Assembly (NCBI GenBank): GCA_016234155.1
Contig: JACRGZ010000093.1
Span: 1-5,882, forward strand
DNA: 5,882 nt
Direction of reading: 5' to 3'
Source of the DNA: Nitrospirota bacterium
GTDB taxonomy: Bacteria > Nitrospirota > 9FT-COMBO-42-15 > HDB-SIOI813
This document shows positions 1-5,258 of this stretch, piece by piece. The notes beneath the pieces are model-generated. The model was given only the letters and a program-made list of their open reading frames with translations, searched no databases and was not told the origin of the DNA. A program made the position numbers and the translations under genes. How positions within the stretch are numbered: the stretch's first letter is position 1; every line of letters starts with the position of its first letter.

Positions 1-860
1 TCCCCCTTTGAAAAAGGGGGATTAAGGGGGATTTTCATGCTCCTTTGTGAGCCTGGGCTTATAGGCCGTTCACCTGAAAATGCCATAGACGGGGTTGGAA
101 AACCCCGTCTATCGTCGATAGGCGGGACATTCTTGTCCCGACTATTTTCATCATCTCCCTCCGTAGATAACATTATTGCAGAGGAAAACTTCTTTGCCTC
201 TGCCTCTTCAAAACTGAGCCCGAGAGTTTCCTGTATAGCCGATGTAATATCACTGCCGCCCCTGTTAAAAGTCCTCACATACTGCGGTTTACCCTTTGAC
301 ACTATACACAGATTACTACGGGCTGCGCCGATGTCGAGGAGGGCTGCTGTATCCTCTATCTTATACCATTGCATGAAGGCATGATATAAGGCGAGCGATT
401 CAATCTCAATAACCTTTGCGTCAACCGATGCCCCTTTCAGGGTATCCATGTGGCGCTGGAGCTCACTCTTTTTAATCAGTCCCACGCACACTGACGAACC
501 ATTATCCGGTTTTGCGCCATTGCCCTTAGAGAGGATAAACTGGTCTATGACCATCTCCTCTAAGGGGAAAGGGACCAGACCTTCCACCTCATAAGGGATT
601 ACCTGCCCTATCTTTGCTTCGTCAGTAAACGGGACATTAAGATAGTGGACAGAGACTGTGTTACCCGGCACAGAACTTACAACCACATCAGGATGGAGAC
701 CCCCTTCCTGTAATATGGATCGTATAAGCTCCTGCACATTGCCGTTGGTTAAAGGTCTTTCGAAGAACCGGAGCGGTTCGATCTTTCCAAGCCGTTCTCT
801 TGCCAGGACAACCTTTACAGAGTGGCTGCCTATGTCTATTGCTGCGATTTTTCGTGCCAT
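1..860 (-). CDS. gspL: GspL/PilM-family T2SS protein, partial, C-terminal part replaced by repeat DNA
   Basis: The ATG at 858-860 is preceded by AGGGAA at 869-874, 8 nt upstream. The product begins MARKIAAIDIGSHSVKVV, the phosphate-1 motif of the FtsA/PilM actin-like fold. About residues 40-105 match the usual core (VVVSSVPGNTVSVHYLNVPF, then VEGLVPFPLEEMVIDQ). A second phosphate motif, LLDIGAARSNLCIV, starts at residue 174, followed by RTFNRGGSDIT and LGLSFEEAEAKK. In this family the protein forms the cytoplasmic part of the T2SS inner-membrane platform (GspL) or binds PilN (PilM). GspL is preferred because a gspK remnant lies upstream on the same strand. Family-like sequence stops near residue 233 (about 160). 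From 155 to the window edge the frame stays open but encodes repeat-derived sequence (for example PLNPPFSKG at the edge). The C-terminal third of the ATPase fold and the membrane and periplasmic parts are not visible, so the gene is either interrupted or carries an in-frame insertion. The family call is firm; gspL versus pilM is less so. Confidence 0.75.
   Translation of the reverse strand, partial: MARKIAAIDIGSHSVKVVLARERLGKIEPLRFFERPLTNGNVQELIRSILQEGGLHPDVVVSSVPGNTVSVHYLNVPFTDEAKIGQVIPYEVEGLVPFPLEEMVIDQFILSKGNGAKPDNGSSVCVGLIKKSELQRHMDTLKGASVDAKVIEIESLALYHAFMQWYKIEDTAALLDIGAARSNLCIVSKGKPQYVRTFNRGGSDITSAIQETLGLSFEEAEAKKFSSAIMLSTEGDDENSRDKNVPPIDDRRGFPTPSMAFSGERPISPGSQRSMKIPLNPPFSKG
2..30. repeat. 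C-rich/G-rich palindromic dispersed repeat
   Basis: A run of five C's followed by TTT pairs with AAA plus five G's (2-20), and a second ATTAAGGGGGA follows. The unit resembles the widespread bacterial repeat whose minus-strand reading encodes NPPFSKG-type peptides, often mis-annotated as small proteins. Here it is read in frame with the gspL-like ORF. The element may extend beyond the left edge. Confidence 0.6.
31..84. repeat. 54-bp dispersed repeat, copy 1
   Basis: This block aligns without gaps to 3310-3363, with about 40 of 54 positions identical by eye. The ends are best conserved: ATTTTCAT and TCCTTTGTGA on the left, CTGAAAATGCC on the right. The ends are also inverted copies of each other (ATTTTCA at 31-37, TGAAAAT at 75-81), as in a small palindromic mobile unit. 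It lies inside the open frame of the gspL-like gene. Confidence 0.7.
85..140. repeat. Three consecutive perfect hairpins inside the gspL-like frame
   Basis: Three inverted repeats follow each other. The first is 85-96 paired with 101-112 (12 bp, ATAGACGGGGTT, loop GGAA). The second is CTATCG/CGATAG at 109-121, around a single T, and overlaps the first. The third is CGGGACA paired with TGTCCCG at 123-140 (7 bp). None matches conserved GspL/PilM sequence, and they sit between the 54-bp repeat and the last recognisable gspL codons. They are best read as palindromic repeat modules. A role in RNA stability is possible but not shown. Confidence 0.65.
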
Positions 861-880
861 GGGCTGCGTTCCCTAAAACA

Positions 881-953
881 CCCCCTCACCCTACCCTCTC
901 CCCCTCACCCTACCCTCTCCCCCTTTTAGGGGGAGAGGATAAAGGTGAGGGGG
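881..953. repeat. C-rich palindromic repeat with a 19-bp tandem duplication
   Basis: A 19-bp unit (CCCCCTCACCCTACCCTCT) occurs twice in tandem at 881-899 and 900-918. The second copy is the left arm of a large hairpin: 900-909 pairs with 944-953 (10 bp), and 914-923 pairs with 929-938 (10 bp), with a small internal loop and the apical loop TTTTA. The element fills the 49-bp gap between the metalloprotease stop and the gspL-like ATG, and it also supplies the last codons and the stop of the metalloprotease. There is no good U-run on either strand, so a terminator role is doubtful. It belongs to the same general family as the C-rich arms at 4290-4396. Confidence 0.75.
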
Positions 954-3198
954 TTACCTTTACACCTATTAATAAAAAGACTATAACTCCTATCACAATT
1001 CCTGCAATAATCTTTTCTGCAATAGTGGTCTTTACCATTAGTCCGCTGAATATTATAACAGGAATCAATGATATCTTCACTATCTCCCTTAGATTATCAT
1101 TCCTTTCTATCTTTTCGGCTGCAGGCGGGCTGTATAAATAGTATAGCGATACGATCCACCTGCCAACAGGATTTGTTAACATATATCTATCGCGAAACTC
1201 ACGCAGTAGCCCCACATATGGGTGGAGGGGTGAGCCGAATGCAGCAGTGGCGATAAAACACCTCCCGTCACTGATTCTTATGGTGCAATTTCTTGGTGTG
1301 CCGGGGGACATGATTACGGGATTGTTTGCTGCCAGGGCGGCAGGGGCAGAGGAAAGTGAACCAATAGTTGCGGTAATTCCCGCTGTTGTCACAGTGTTCA
1401 AGGCGTAGGCAAGTCCACTGGAATTGTCAACAGTGACGGATGAGGAGTCAGAGCGCCATGTCACACTATTTTCAAGGACTTGCGCCTCATCACTGTCAAG
1501 GGTCTGATTACCGTTACTATCGTTGAACATGATAAGATAGTATTGCTGTTTCCCTTTTGTCCCTGAATCACCGGTAATAAGTGATGTTGTATCCGGTTCT
1601 ATATCCATAAATGTGGCATTTTCCGGAGGGATAGTAGTGTAAGAGGCTGTAAGGCTAAAGCTGCCTGAGTCTGTGGTGGAGTGGTTTAGCGGGATTACTA
1701 CAACCCTGCTATAAGGCCCGTTACTGCTGAAACCGTTTATGGTGACAGAGCCGTCATTTGCTAAATCAAGTATTATCTCAGTCACGTCATATCCAGTATC
1801 ATCAGAATGGAACCCGATAACCATTACACTTATAGCGCTTATATTATCATCTCCGTTAAAATCTATTTTTAAGTTGCCGAAGCCATCGGGTGCAGAGAAA
1901 GAATAGTATCTTGAGGCAAGAGCGGCCACATAAACGTTATTGTAAGATATGCTCCCGATTTGTGAAAAATCCAGATTATCATCTGCATTGTTATAACTTA
2001 TACCTATGGGATTTGTACTATCCCATGTCTCGTATAATCCTCCATCATCATAGGTCATGGTGACATTTGCCACCCTCAGCTCTTTAAGCTCATCCGCAAC
2101 TGTTATCCCCCTATCTGTCAGTGCGTTTTCTAATGCTGACAGGGCAAACTCTCCACCCGCTATTTTAGTCCATACATCATATACAAACCCTGAGCCGTAT
2201 TTTTCTGTCATATGCTTTACCCAGACAGCAGTCCCATAAGGGAACAGGCCGGGATAGGTATCCAGCGGCAAGCCCTGATGTTCAAACCAGTAGCCTATGT
2301 AATTTATGTAGTCATTAACCTCCGGGTATACATAGTCCTCCATCCACGTGGCAGATGCCTCCATCCACCAGCCATTAATGTCTATGTCTTCGTTTATCTG
2401 AAACTGCACCGTGTGAAAAAATTCATGTGCGGCAGCCACCTTCATTGCCCCCTCCTGCGATCCGCCTGGGTTTAAGTTAGTTGGAAAACATGCGATGGTA
2501 TTATTCCCATTCGAACAGATAGGAAGAAAGTCATTATCAAAGATCATATATACCATGGATGCAGTGTCACCTTTATCAATCTGGGTAAATCCATAAAATC
2601 CGCTTGTGCCTGTATCTGCCAGGTATACATCGAGCAGACAATCCCCCCCCTCTGTCCCGTCTGAGGGAGGTGCGTTATAACCCATTTCTAATATCTCCTT
2701 GGACCACACACTGTCTAATATATCTGCGAACCTTTCTACATAGTCAGGTATGCCGTCACCATCATTATCAGCAGCCGGCACCGCATCCCCATATTTATTG
2801 TCTACGGTATAGTGTATCCTGAAGTGTCTGTCCGGGCTCATAAAACTGAGCAGCTCTATCCCGCTTCCGTACCATATAGTGAGGGTAGTTCCCCTCCCTT
2901 TTGCCAAAAGCCCCGCATTTTCAGGGGTGAGGAGGTGTCTGTTTGACATTGCCTCCATGATAACAGGGGTTGCAGATTTCATCATCCCTTTACCCCTGTA
3001 TTCCGCCGGCAACAGCTCCGGCCTGAATAGCGCCGTAATCTTGTGATTTAATGCCTCTCTATACCCGATTCCCCCGTTTCTATACGCCTTCTCTATAAGG
3101 TCAAGGTTGCTAAGTGATCTTGATAAGGCCTCACCAGGGGATATGAGTATCCATGCGAATATTAATGGCAGCAGGAAGTATAAGCCATTTTTTTTCAT
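910..3198 (-). CDS. Secreted MXAN_6640-like zinc metalloprotease with C-terminal CFI-box
   Basis: The product has 762 residues. Residues 1-24 are a signal peptide (Lys-Lys, hydrophobic core, GEA). A Ca-binding-type motif DNDGDGIPDYVE lies at 144-155. The zinc site HEFFH is at 258-262 in AAHEFFHTVQF, and WWMEASATWMED (277-288) offers a third ligand, E280 or E287, in gluzincin fashion. Spacing and context match the MXAN_6640 family of putative metalloproteases. Residues about 420-520 look like a beta-sandwich, and 525-620 like a BIG2 Ig-like domain (VTWRSDSSSVTVDNSSGLA). The C-terminus is a CFI-box starting at C647 (CFIATAAFGS, then HPYVGLLREFRDRYMLTN and YYLYSPPAAEKI), followed by two hydrophobic segments near 704-723 and 730-746. 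The last 14 or so residues (VTPSPLSSPPKRGRG) come from a dispersed repeat. The Shine-Dalgarno sequence is weak (GGGG about 10 nt upstream). The protein is probably exported and held at or sorted through the membrane. Its substrate is unknown. Confidence 0.88.
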   Translation of the reverse strand: MKKNGLYFLLPLIFAWILISPGEALSRSLSNLDLIEKAYRNGGIGYREALNHKITALFRPELLPAEYRGKGMMKSATPVIMEAMSNRHLLTPENAGLLAKGRGTTLTIWYGSGIELLSFMSPDRHFRIHYTVDNKYGDAVPAADNDGDGIPDYVERFADILDSVWSKEILEMGYNAPPSDGTEGGDCLLDVYLADTGTSGFYGFTQIDKGDTASMVYMIFDNDFLPICSNGNNTIACFPTNLNPGGSQEGAMKVAAAHEFFHTVQFQINEDIDINGWWMEASATWMEDYVYPEVNDYINYIGYWFEHQGLPLDTYPGLFPYGTAVWVKHMTEKYGSGFVYDVWTKIAGGEFALSALENALTDRGITVADELKELRVANVTMTYDDGGLYETWDSTNPIGISYNNADDNLDFSQIGSISYNNVYVAALASRYYSFSAPDGFGNLKIDFNGDDNISAISVMVIGFHSDDTGYDVTEIILDLANDGSVTINGFSSNGPYSRVVVIPLNHSTTDSGSFSLTASYTTIPPENATFMDIEPDTTSLITGDSGTKGKQQYYLIMFNDSNGNQTLDSDEAQVLENSVTWRSDSSSVTVDNSSGLAYALNTVTTAGITATIGSLSSAPAALAANNPVIMSPGTPRNCTIRISDGRCFIATAAFGSPLHPYVGLLREFRDRYMLTNPVGRWIVSLYYLYSPPAAEKIERNDNLREIVKISLIPVIIFSGLMVKTTIAEKIIAGIVIGVIVFLLIGVKVTPSPLSSPPKRGRG

Positions 3199-3200
3199 CT

Positions 3201-3315
3201 GAAAATAACCCCAAATTTGTCATTCCCGCATGTCTTAAGCGGGAATCTGGTTTTAAACCATATCCCCGATAGAAACATTCGGGGATGACAGTTATTAAGT
3301 TGCTGGGTTATTTTC
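3201..3315. repeat. Inverted-repeat-bounded block holding a double-hairpin repeat
   Basis: The ends are an 11-bp perfect inverted repeat: GAAAATAACCC at 3201-3211 and GGGTTATTTTC at 3305-3315. Inside lies a 73-bp unit (3218-3290) with near-matching inverted ends (TGTCATTCCCGC and TCGGGGATGACA). It is made of two hairpins: ATTCCCGC/GCGGGAAT at 3222-3246 and ATCCCCGA/TCGGGGAT at 3262-3286. CATTCCCGC-type palindromes of this kind are common dispersed repeats in bacterial genomes. The block starts 3 bp upstream of the metalloprotease ATG, so it forms that gene's immediate leader. Confidence 0.7.
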
Positions 3316-3363
3316 ATCATCCTTTGTGAACTGGAAGTTCATGACGGTTCATCTGAAAATGCC
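3310..3363. repeat. 54-bp dispersed repeat, copy 2
   Basis: This is the partner of the block at 31-84, in the same orientation and of equal length. It shares ATTTTCAT, TCCTTTGTGA and CTGAAAATGCC. Its left end overlaps the right arm of the inverted repeat at 3305-3315, so the repeat families are joined end to end. Confidence 0.7.
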
Positions 3364-3375
3364 TTTTGAAAATCA

Positions 3376-3512
3376 GGATTCAAGGGGTCGAGGGGTCAAG
3401 GGTTCAAGTGTAGGTAGAAAATCCCATGAAAGATGACCGTTATTTTTCTAACTTCTTGATTCTTACTTCTTACTTCTATCTGGACCCCTTGAATCCTCGA
3501 CCCCTTGAACCC
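3376..3512. repeat. Element with 27-bp TCAAGGGG-type terminal inverted repeats
   Basis: The left arm 3376-3402 and the reverse complement of 3486-3512 agree at 24 of 27 positions by eye, around the core TTCAAGGGGTCGAGG. The 83-bp interior is A+T-rich with no convincing reading frame. This is the structure expected of a short non-autonomous (MITE-like) repeat. Confidence 0.65.
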
Positions 3513-3520
3513 TTTATTTA

Positions 3521-3540
3521 ATTTTCATACCCATTTGTGC
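3521..3540. repeat. Probable left-end fragment of the 54-bp repeat
   Basis: ATTTTCATACCCATTTGTGC resembles the first 20 bases of the 54-bp repeat (ATTTTCATCATCCTTTGTGA). It ends 3 bp from the stop codon of the neighbouring gene. The similarity is short. Confidence 0.4.
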
Positions 3541-3543
3541 CAT

Positions 3544-4212
3544 TTAGTCAATCAAAATAAGCCCAGACCTCAGGCTCCTGATTACCGTTTCCCCTTCCCG
3601 CACATCCACCTCTGCCTTTTCTTTAGTCACTTCTCCGCCAAGCCTGTACTTTCCCGGCGGGACTTCGAAGAAAAAATGTCCATCCATGTCACTCCTTTTT
3701 TCCACTATACCTGTTTCGCCTTCCAACCAGACGCGCCTTTCTCTTCCGAAACCATATATCCCGCTCTGGAATTTGATCTTTCCTCCCCTTATGGGTTGAT
3801 ATATAGTCCCTATGACAAAGCCGTAGCGTGGGGGTTTATCCCCCACAATATGCCGGCCATAAAGGTCGGCGCTGCCGGCATCTGTTTTCTTTATGACAGC
3901 AGAATACTCAAAATCATTTTCCCTGTTTACCCTTATATTTACAGCCTTAGGGATATAATCTTTCTTCGTAAAAAACAATACTGCATAATTGCCAGGTGTT
4001 ACAGATATTTCAGGTATTTTATATATGCCCTGGTCATCAGTTTTGACATTGCGGATAGCAAGGCCATCGAATATGCTGACATCTGCATTATCTACCGGCG
4101 TATTATCTTCATTTGTGATATATCCATGTATGCCTTCCCCGAGGGAATATTCTGCCTGGATCAGCAGGGAAAGAAGCATAATGCAAATTATCAAATGATA
4201 CTTCAGAGACAT
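3544..4212 (-). CDS. Exported protein with two carboxypeptidase-regulatory-like beta domains
   Basis: From the ATG at 4210-4212 the product is 222 residues. That start is preferred over the in-frame ATG at 4246-4248 for two reasons: AAGGGA at 4217-4222 is a good Shine-Dalgarno sequence for it, and the upstream ATG lies in the terminal repeat of the element at 4233-4449. Residues 1-20 (MSLKYHLIICIMLLSLLIQA) form a signal peptide. Residues about 26-92 (GIHGYITNEDNTPVDNADVS, TDDQGIYKIP, PGNYAVLF) are a typical carboxypeptidase-regulatory/transthyretin-like fold. Residues about 130-215 (GFVIGTIYQP, SDMDGHFFFEVPPGKYRLGG) look like a second, more divergent copy. No catalytic motif is seen. Such domains serve in carbohydrate or protein binding and as structural spacers. 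The gene precedes the metalloprotease on the same strand after 345 bp of repeats, so a shared role is plausible but unproven. Confidence 0.8.
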   Translation of the reverse strand: MSLKYHLIICIMLLSLLIQAEYSLGEGIHGYITNEDNTPVDNADVSIFDGLAIRNVKTDDQGIYKIPEISVTPGNYAVLFFTKKDYIPKAVNIRVNRENDFEYSAVIKKTDAGSADLYGRHIVGDKPPRYGFVIGTIYQPIRGGKIKFQSGIYGFGRERRVWLEGETGIVEKRSDMDGHFFFEVPPGKYRLGGEVTKEKAEVDVREGETVIRSLRSGLILID

Positions 4213-4232
4213 TATTTCCCTTCTACATGCAA

Positions 4233-4449
4233 TTATTAAGGGTCTCATAATTGAATTGACATAAATGACCTTGCAAAAGTCCTAAATGTCCCCTCCCCCT
4301 TGATGGGGGAGGGATAGGGTGGGGGTGAAATCTGATAGTTATCATGGAGTTTTGTATTCACCCTCCCCCTCGCCCCCTCCCGTCAAGGGAGGGGGAAAAA
4401 ACTTTCGCAAGGGTCTCAAGTGTTGTTGCTATTATGAGACTGTTAATAA
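4233..4449. mobile_element. 217-bp nested palindromic MITE-like element
   Basis: The terminal inverted repeats are TTATTAAGGGTCTCATAAT (4233-4251) and the reverse complement of 4431-4449, TTATTAACAGTCTCATAAT, 17 of 19 identical. A second inverted pair is nested inside: GACCTTGCAAAAGT at 4267-4280 against 4401-4415. A third pair is the C-rich arms 4289-4327 and 4358-4396, each of which also folds locally (9-bp stems 4291-4299/4305-4313 and 4373-4381/4387-4395). No reading frame fits a transposase, so the element would depend on one elsewhere. No clear target duplication is seen. It fills the gap between the gspK remnant and the next gene. Confidence 0.72.
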
Positions 4450-4476
4450 GCACTAGTGTCTGAATTGCACCCTATC

Positions 4477-4879
4477 CTACTCCACACGCCAGTAAATAAT
4501 CTTTGCCTTGTTATTCTGTCTCATTACCACGGCATTTATGATCTTCTGACTCTGATTGACCTCCCCCTTAGCTGTGATAGAGAAATAGTTGCTCTTCACA
4601 TCTATGAACCTTGCTATATCCGTATATACTTGTTCGCTTATCGATCCGTTGTTTTTTACGTCCACCTTGGTCTGGAGGGTTTTTTCCCCTGAATGCGATA
4701 ATCTCATCTGCACTCTCTTCCGCGAGATTATCTGATAGTGACATTTTTACCTCTTTTCCGGCAGTATTTACATTTATCCTGCTGTCCTCATCAGTTATCT
4801 CCACTGTAACAAAACCATCACCAAGGGGTATCGGTGGCAGTTTCTGTACCCACGATTCATTGAGGGCATTATAAATATT
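4477..4879 (-). pseudogene. gspK: GspK minor pseudopilin remnant: 5' truncated, frameshifted, internally shortened
   Basis: GspK is the large minor pseudopilin at the T2SS pseudopilus tip. The first open frame (4879 downward, following a TAG at 4880-4882) encodes NALNESWVQKLPPIPLGDG, then VTVEITDEDSRINVNTAGKE and ADEIIAFRG, all GspK-like. The matching end lies one frame away: ISEQVYTDIARFIDVKSNYF, then SITAKGEV, AVVMRQNNKAKIIYWRVE and a TAG at 4477-4479. Removing one A from the six-A run (T6 at 4680-4685 on the plus strand) would join them as AFRGKTLQTKVDVKNNGSIS. The N-terminal pseudopilin helix is absent, and the large middle domain normally lying between the first D-E-D...IN motif and the second IN(I/V)NTA motif also seems missing. 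A GTG at 4802-4804 could start a short peptide, but a functional product is unlikely. Confidence 0.75.
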
Positions 4880-4934
4880 CTACCACCAAGGTGGTAAGGT
4901 ATTATGGCACAAGGAGTTTTATCTTTCCAGTATG

Positions 4935-4982
4935 AAGAGGAATAAGTAAAGAGGAATAAGTTGGTTGAAAATTGGTTAAAAA
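4935..4982. repeat. Two adjacent short tandem repeats upstream of the S8 gene
   Basis: AAGAGGAATAAGT occurs at 4935-4947 and again at 4949-4961, a period of 14. It is followed by TTGGTTGAAAA (4961-4971) and TTGGTTAAAAA (4972-4982), a period of 11, about one helical turn. The position just ahead of TTGACA suits a regulator-binding site, but this is inference. Confidence 0.45.
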
Positions 4983-4983
4983 T

Positions 4984-5045
4984 TTGACATCCATGCGATA
5001 AGTATGTTACTTATTTGTTCGGCCAATTAAAGGGTTTAGTATAAA
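4984..5045 (+). promoter_or_regulatory. Candidate promoter elements for the S8 protease transcript
   Basis: A perfect TTGACA lies at 4984-4989, but no good TATAAT-like hexamer sits 16-18 bp downstream; TATGTT at 5003-5008 is too close. A better -10 (TATAAA, 5040-5045) pairs only with a weak TTGTTC (5015-5020) at 19 bp. Either would place the start of transcription ahead of the structured leader. Confidence 0.25.
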
Positions 5046-5080
5046 TTGTATGGGGGGGCGTTATGTGGCCAAATAAAGCA

Positions 5081-5149
5081 GATAAACTACTGATTTATCC
5101 CCCTCAGAGAGTCATCGGTCATTCAGGATTTGGATTGATGGCTTCTGAG
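5081..5149 (+). promoter_or_regulatory. Structured 5' leader: two stem-loops ahead of a terminator
   Basis: GATAAA (5081-5086) pairs with TTTATC (5094-5099). A longer stem follows: CTCAGA (5103-5108) with TCTGAG (5144-5149), a bulged G, then 5110-5116 with 5137-5143 (one G-U pair), closing a 20-nt loop. Together with the terminator-like hairpin just downstream this is the layout of an attenuator or riboswitch leader. No known riboswitch consensus was recognised. Confidence 0.4.
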
Positions 5150-5158
5150 TTATCTCAT

Positions 5159-5207
5159 TGTGGGTTCTTTTAGTGCATTGCAATGTGATGAGAACCCACA
5201 CTTTTTT
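5159..5207 (+). terminator. Intrinsic-terminator-like hairpin in the S8 gene leader
   Basis: TGTGGGTTCT (5159-5168) pairs perfectly with AGAACCCACA (5191-5200), followed by C and six T's (5202-5207). The loop contains the palindrome CATTGCAATG (5176-5185). It is oriented for plus-strand transcription and lies about 50 bp before the start codon, with no plus-strand gene upstream that it could serve. It therefore probably acts on the leader of the downstream gene. Confidence 0.6.
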
Positions 5208-5258
5208 GCAGTTATGTTTCTTGGGAGTACCGAAAACATCATTTTGGGAGGAACTATG

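Larger units (their letters stand above)
4880..5258. other. Intergenic region between the gspK remnant and the S8 protease gene
   Basis: This 379-bp spacer has no convincing gene. It holds a 16-bp palindrome TACCACCAAGGTGGTA (4881-4896) exactly at the truncated end of gspK, two tandem repeats (4935-4982), candidate promoter elements, a direct repeat GGCCAA(T/A)TAAAG at 5021-5032 and 5067-5078, stem-loops, and a terminator-like hairpin. Confidence 0.7.

Noticed and set aside
37..384. Plus-strand open frame of 115 codons
   Set aside because: It is antisense to the gspL-like gene and repeat DNA; its product shows no recognisable features.
900..953. Rho-independent terminator after the metalloprotease gene
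   Set aside because: The hairpin is strong, but there is no adequate U-run on the minus strand, and the stop codon lies within the stem. It fits a dispersed palindromic repeat better.
3201..3512. CRISPR array
   Set aside because: The repeats are of different families, are inverted rather than direct, and show no regular spacer length.
3505..4239. Plus-strand open frame of 244 codons opposite the exported beta-domain protein
   Set aside because: The minus-strand gene has a signal peptide, a good Shine-Dalgarno sequence and recognisable domains. The plus-strand product is rich in Tyr, Ile, Phe and Cys, as expected of an antisense frame.
4246..4248. Upstream ATG as start of the exported beta-domain protein
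   Set aside because: It lies in the terminal inverted repeat of the MITE-like element and has no good Shine-Dalgarno sequence, while the ATG at 4210-4212 has one and opens directly into a signal peptide.
4568..4804. Two overlapping minus-strand 78-codon frames as separate small genes
   Set aside because: Their sequences are successive parts of GspK joined by a one-base shift, so they are described as one pseudogene.
5021..5078. Cyclic-di-GMP type I riboswitch suggested by GGCC and AAAGC-like words
   Set aside because: The conserved GEMM core sequences and the stem arrangement are not present.
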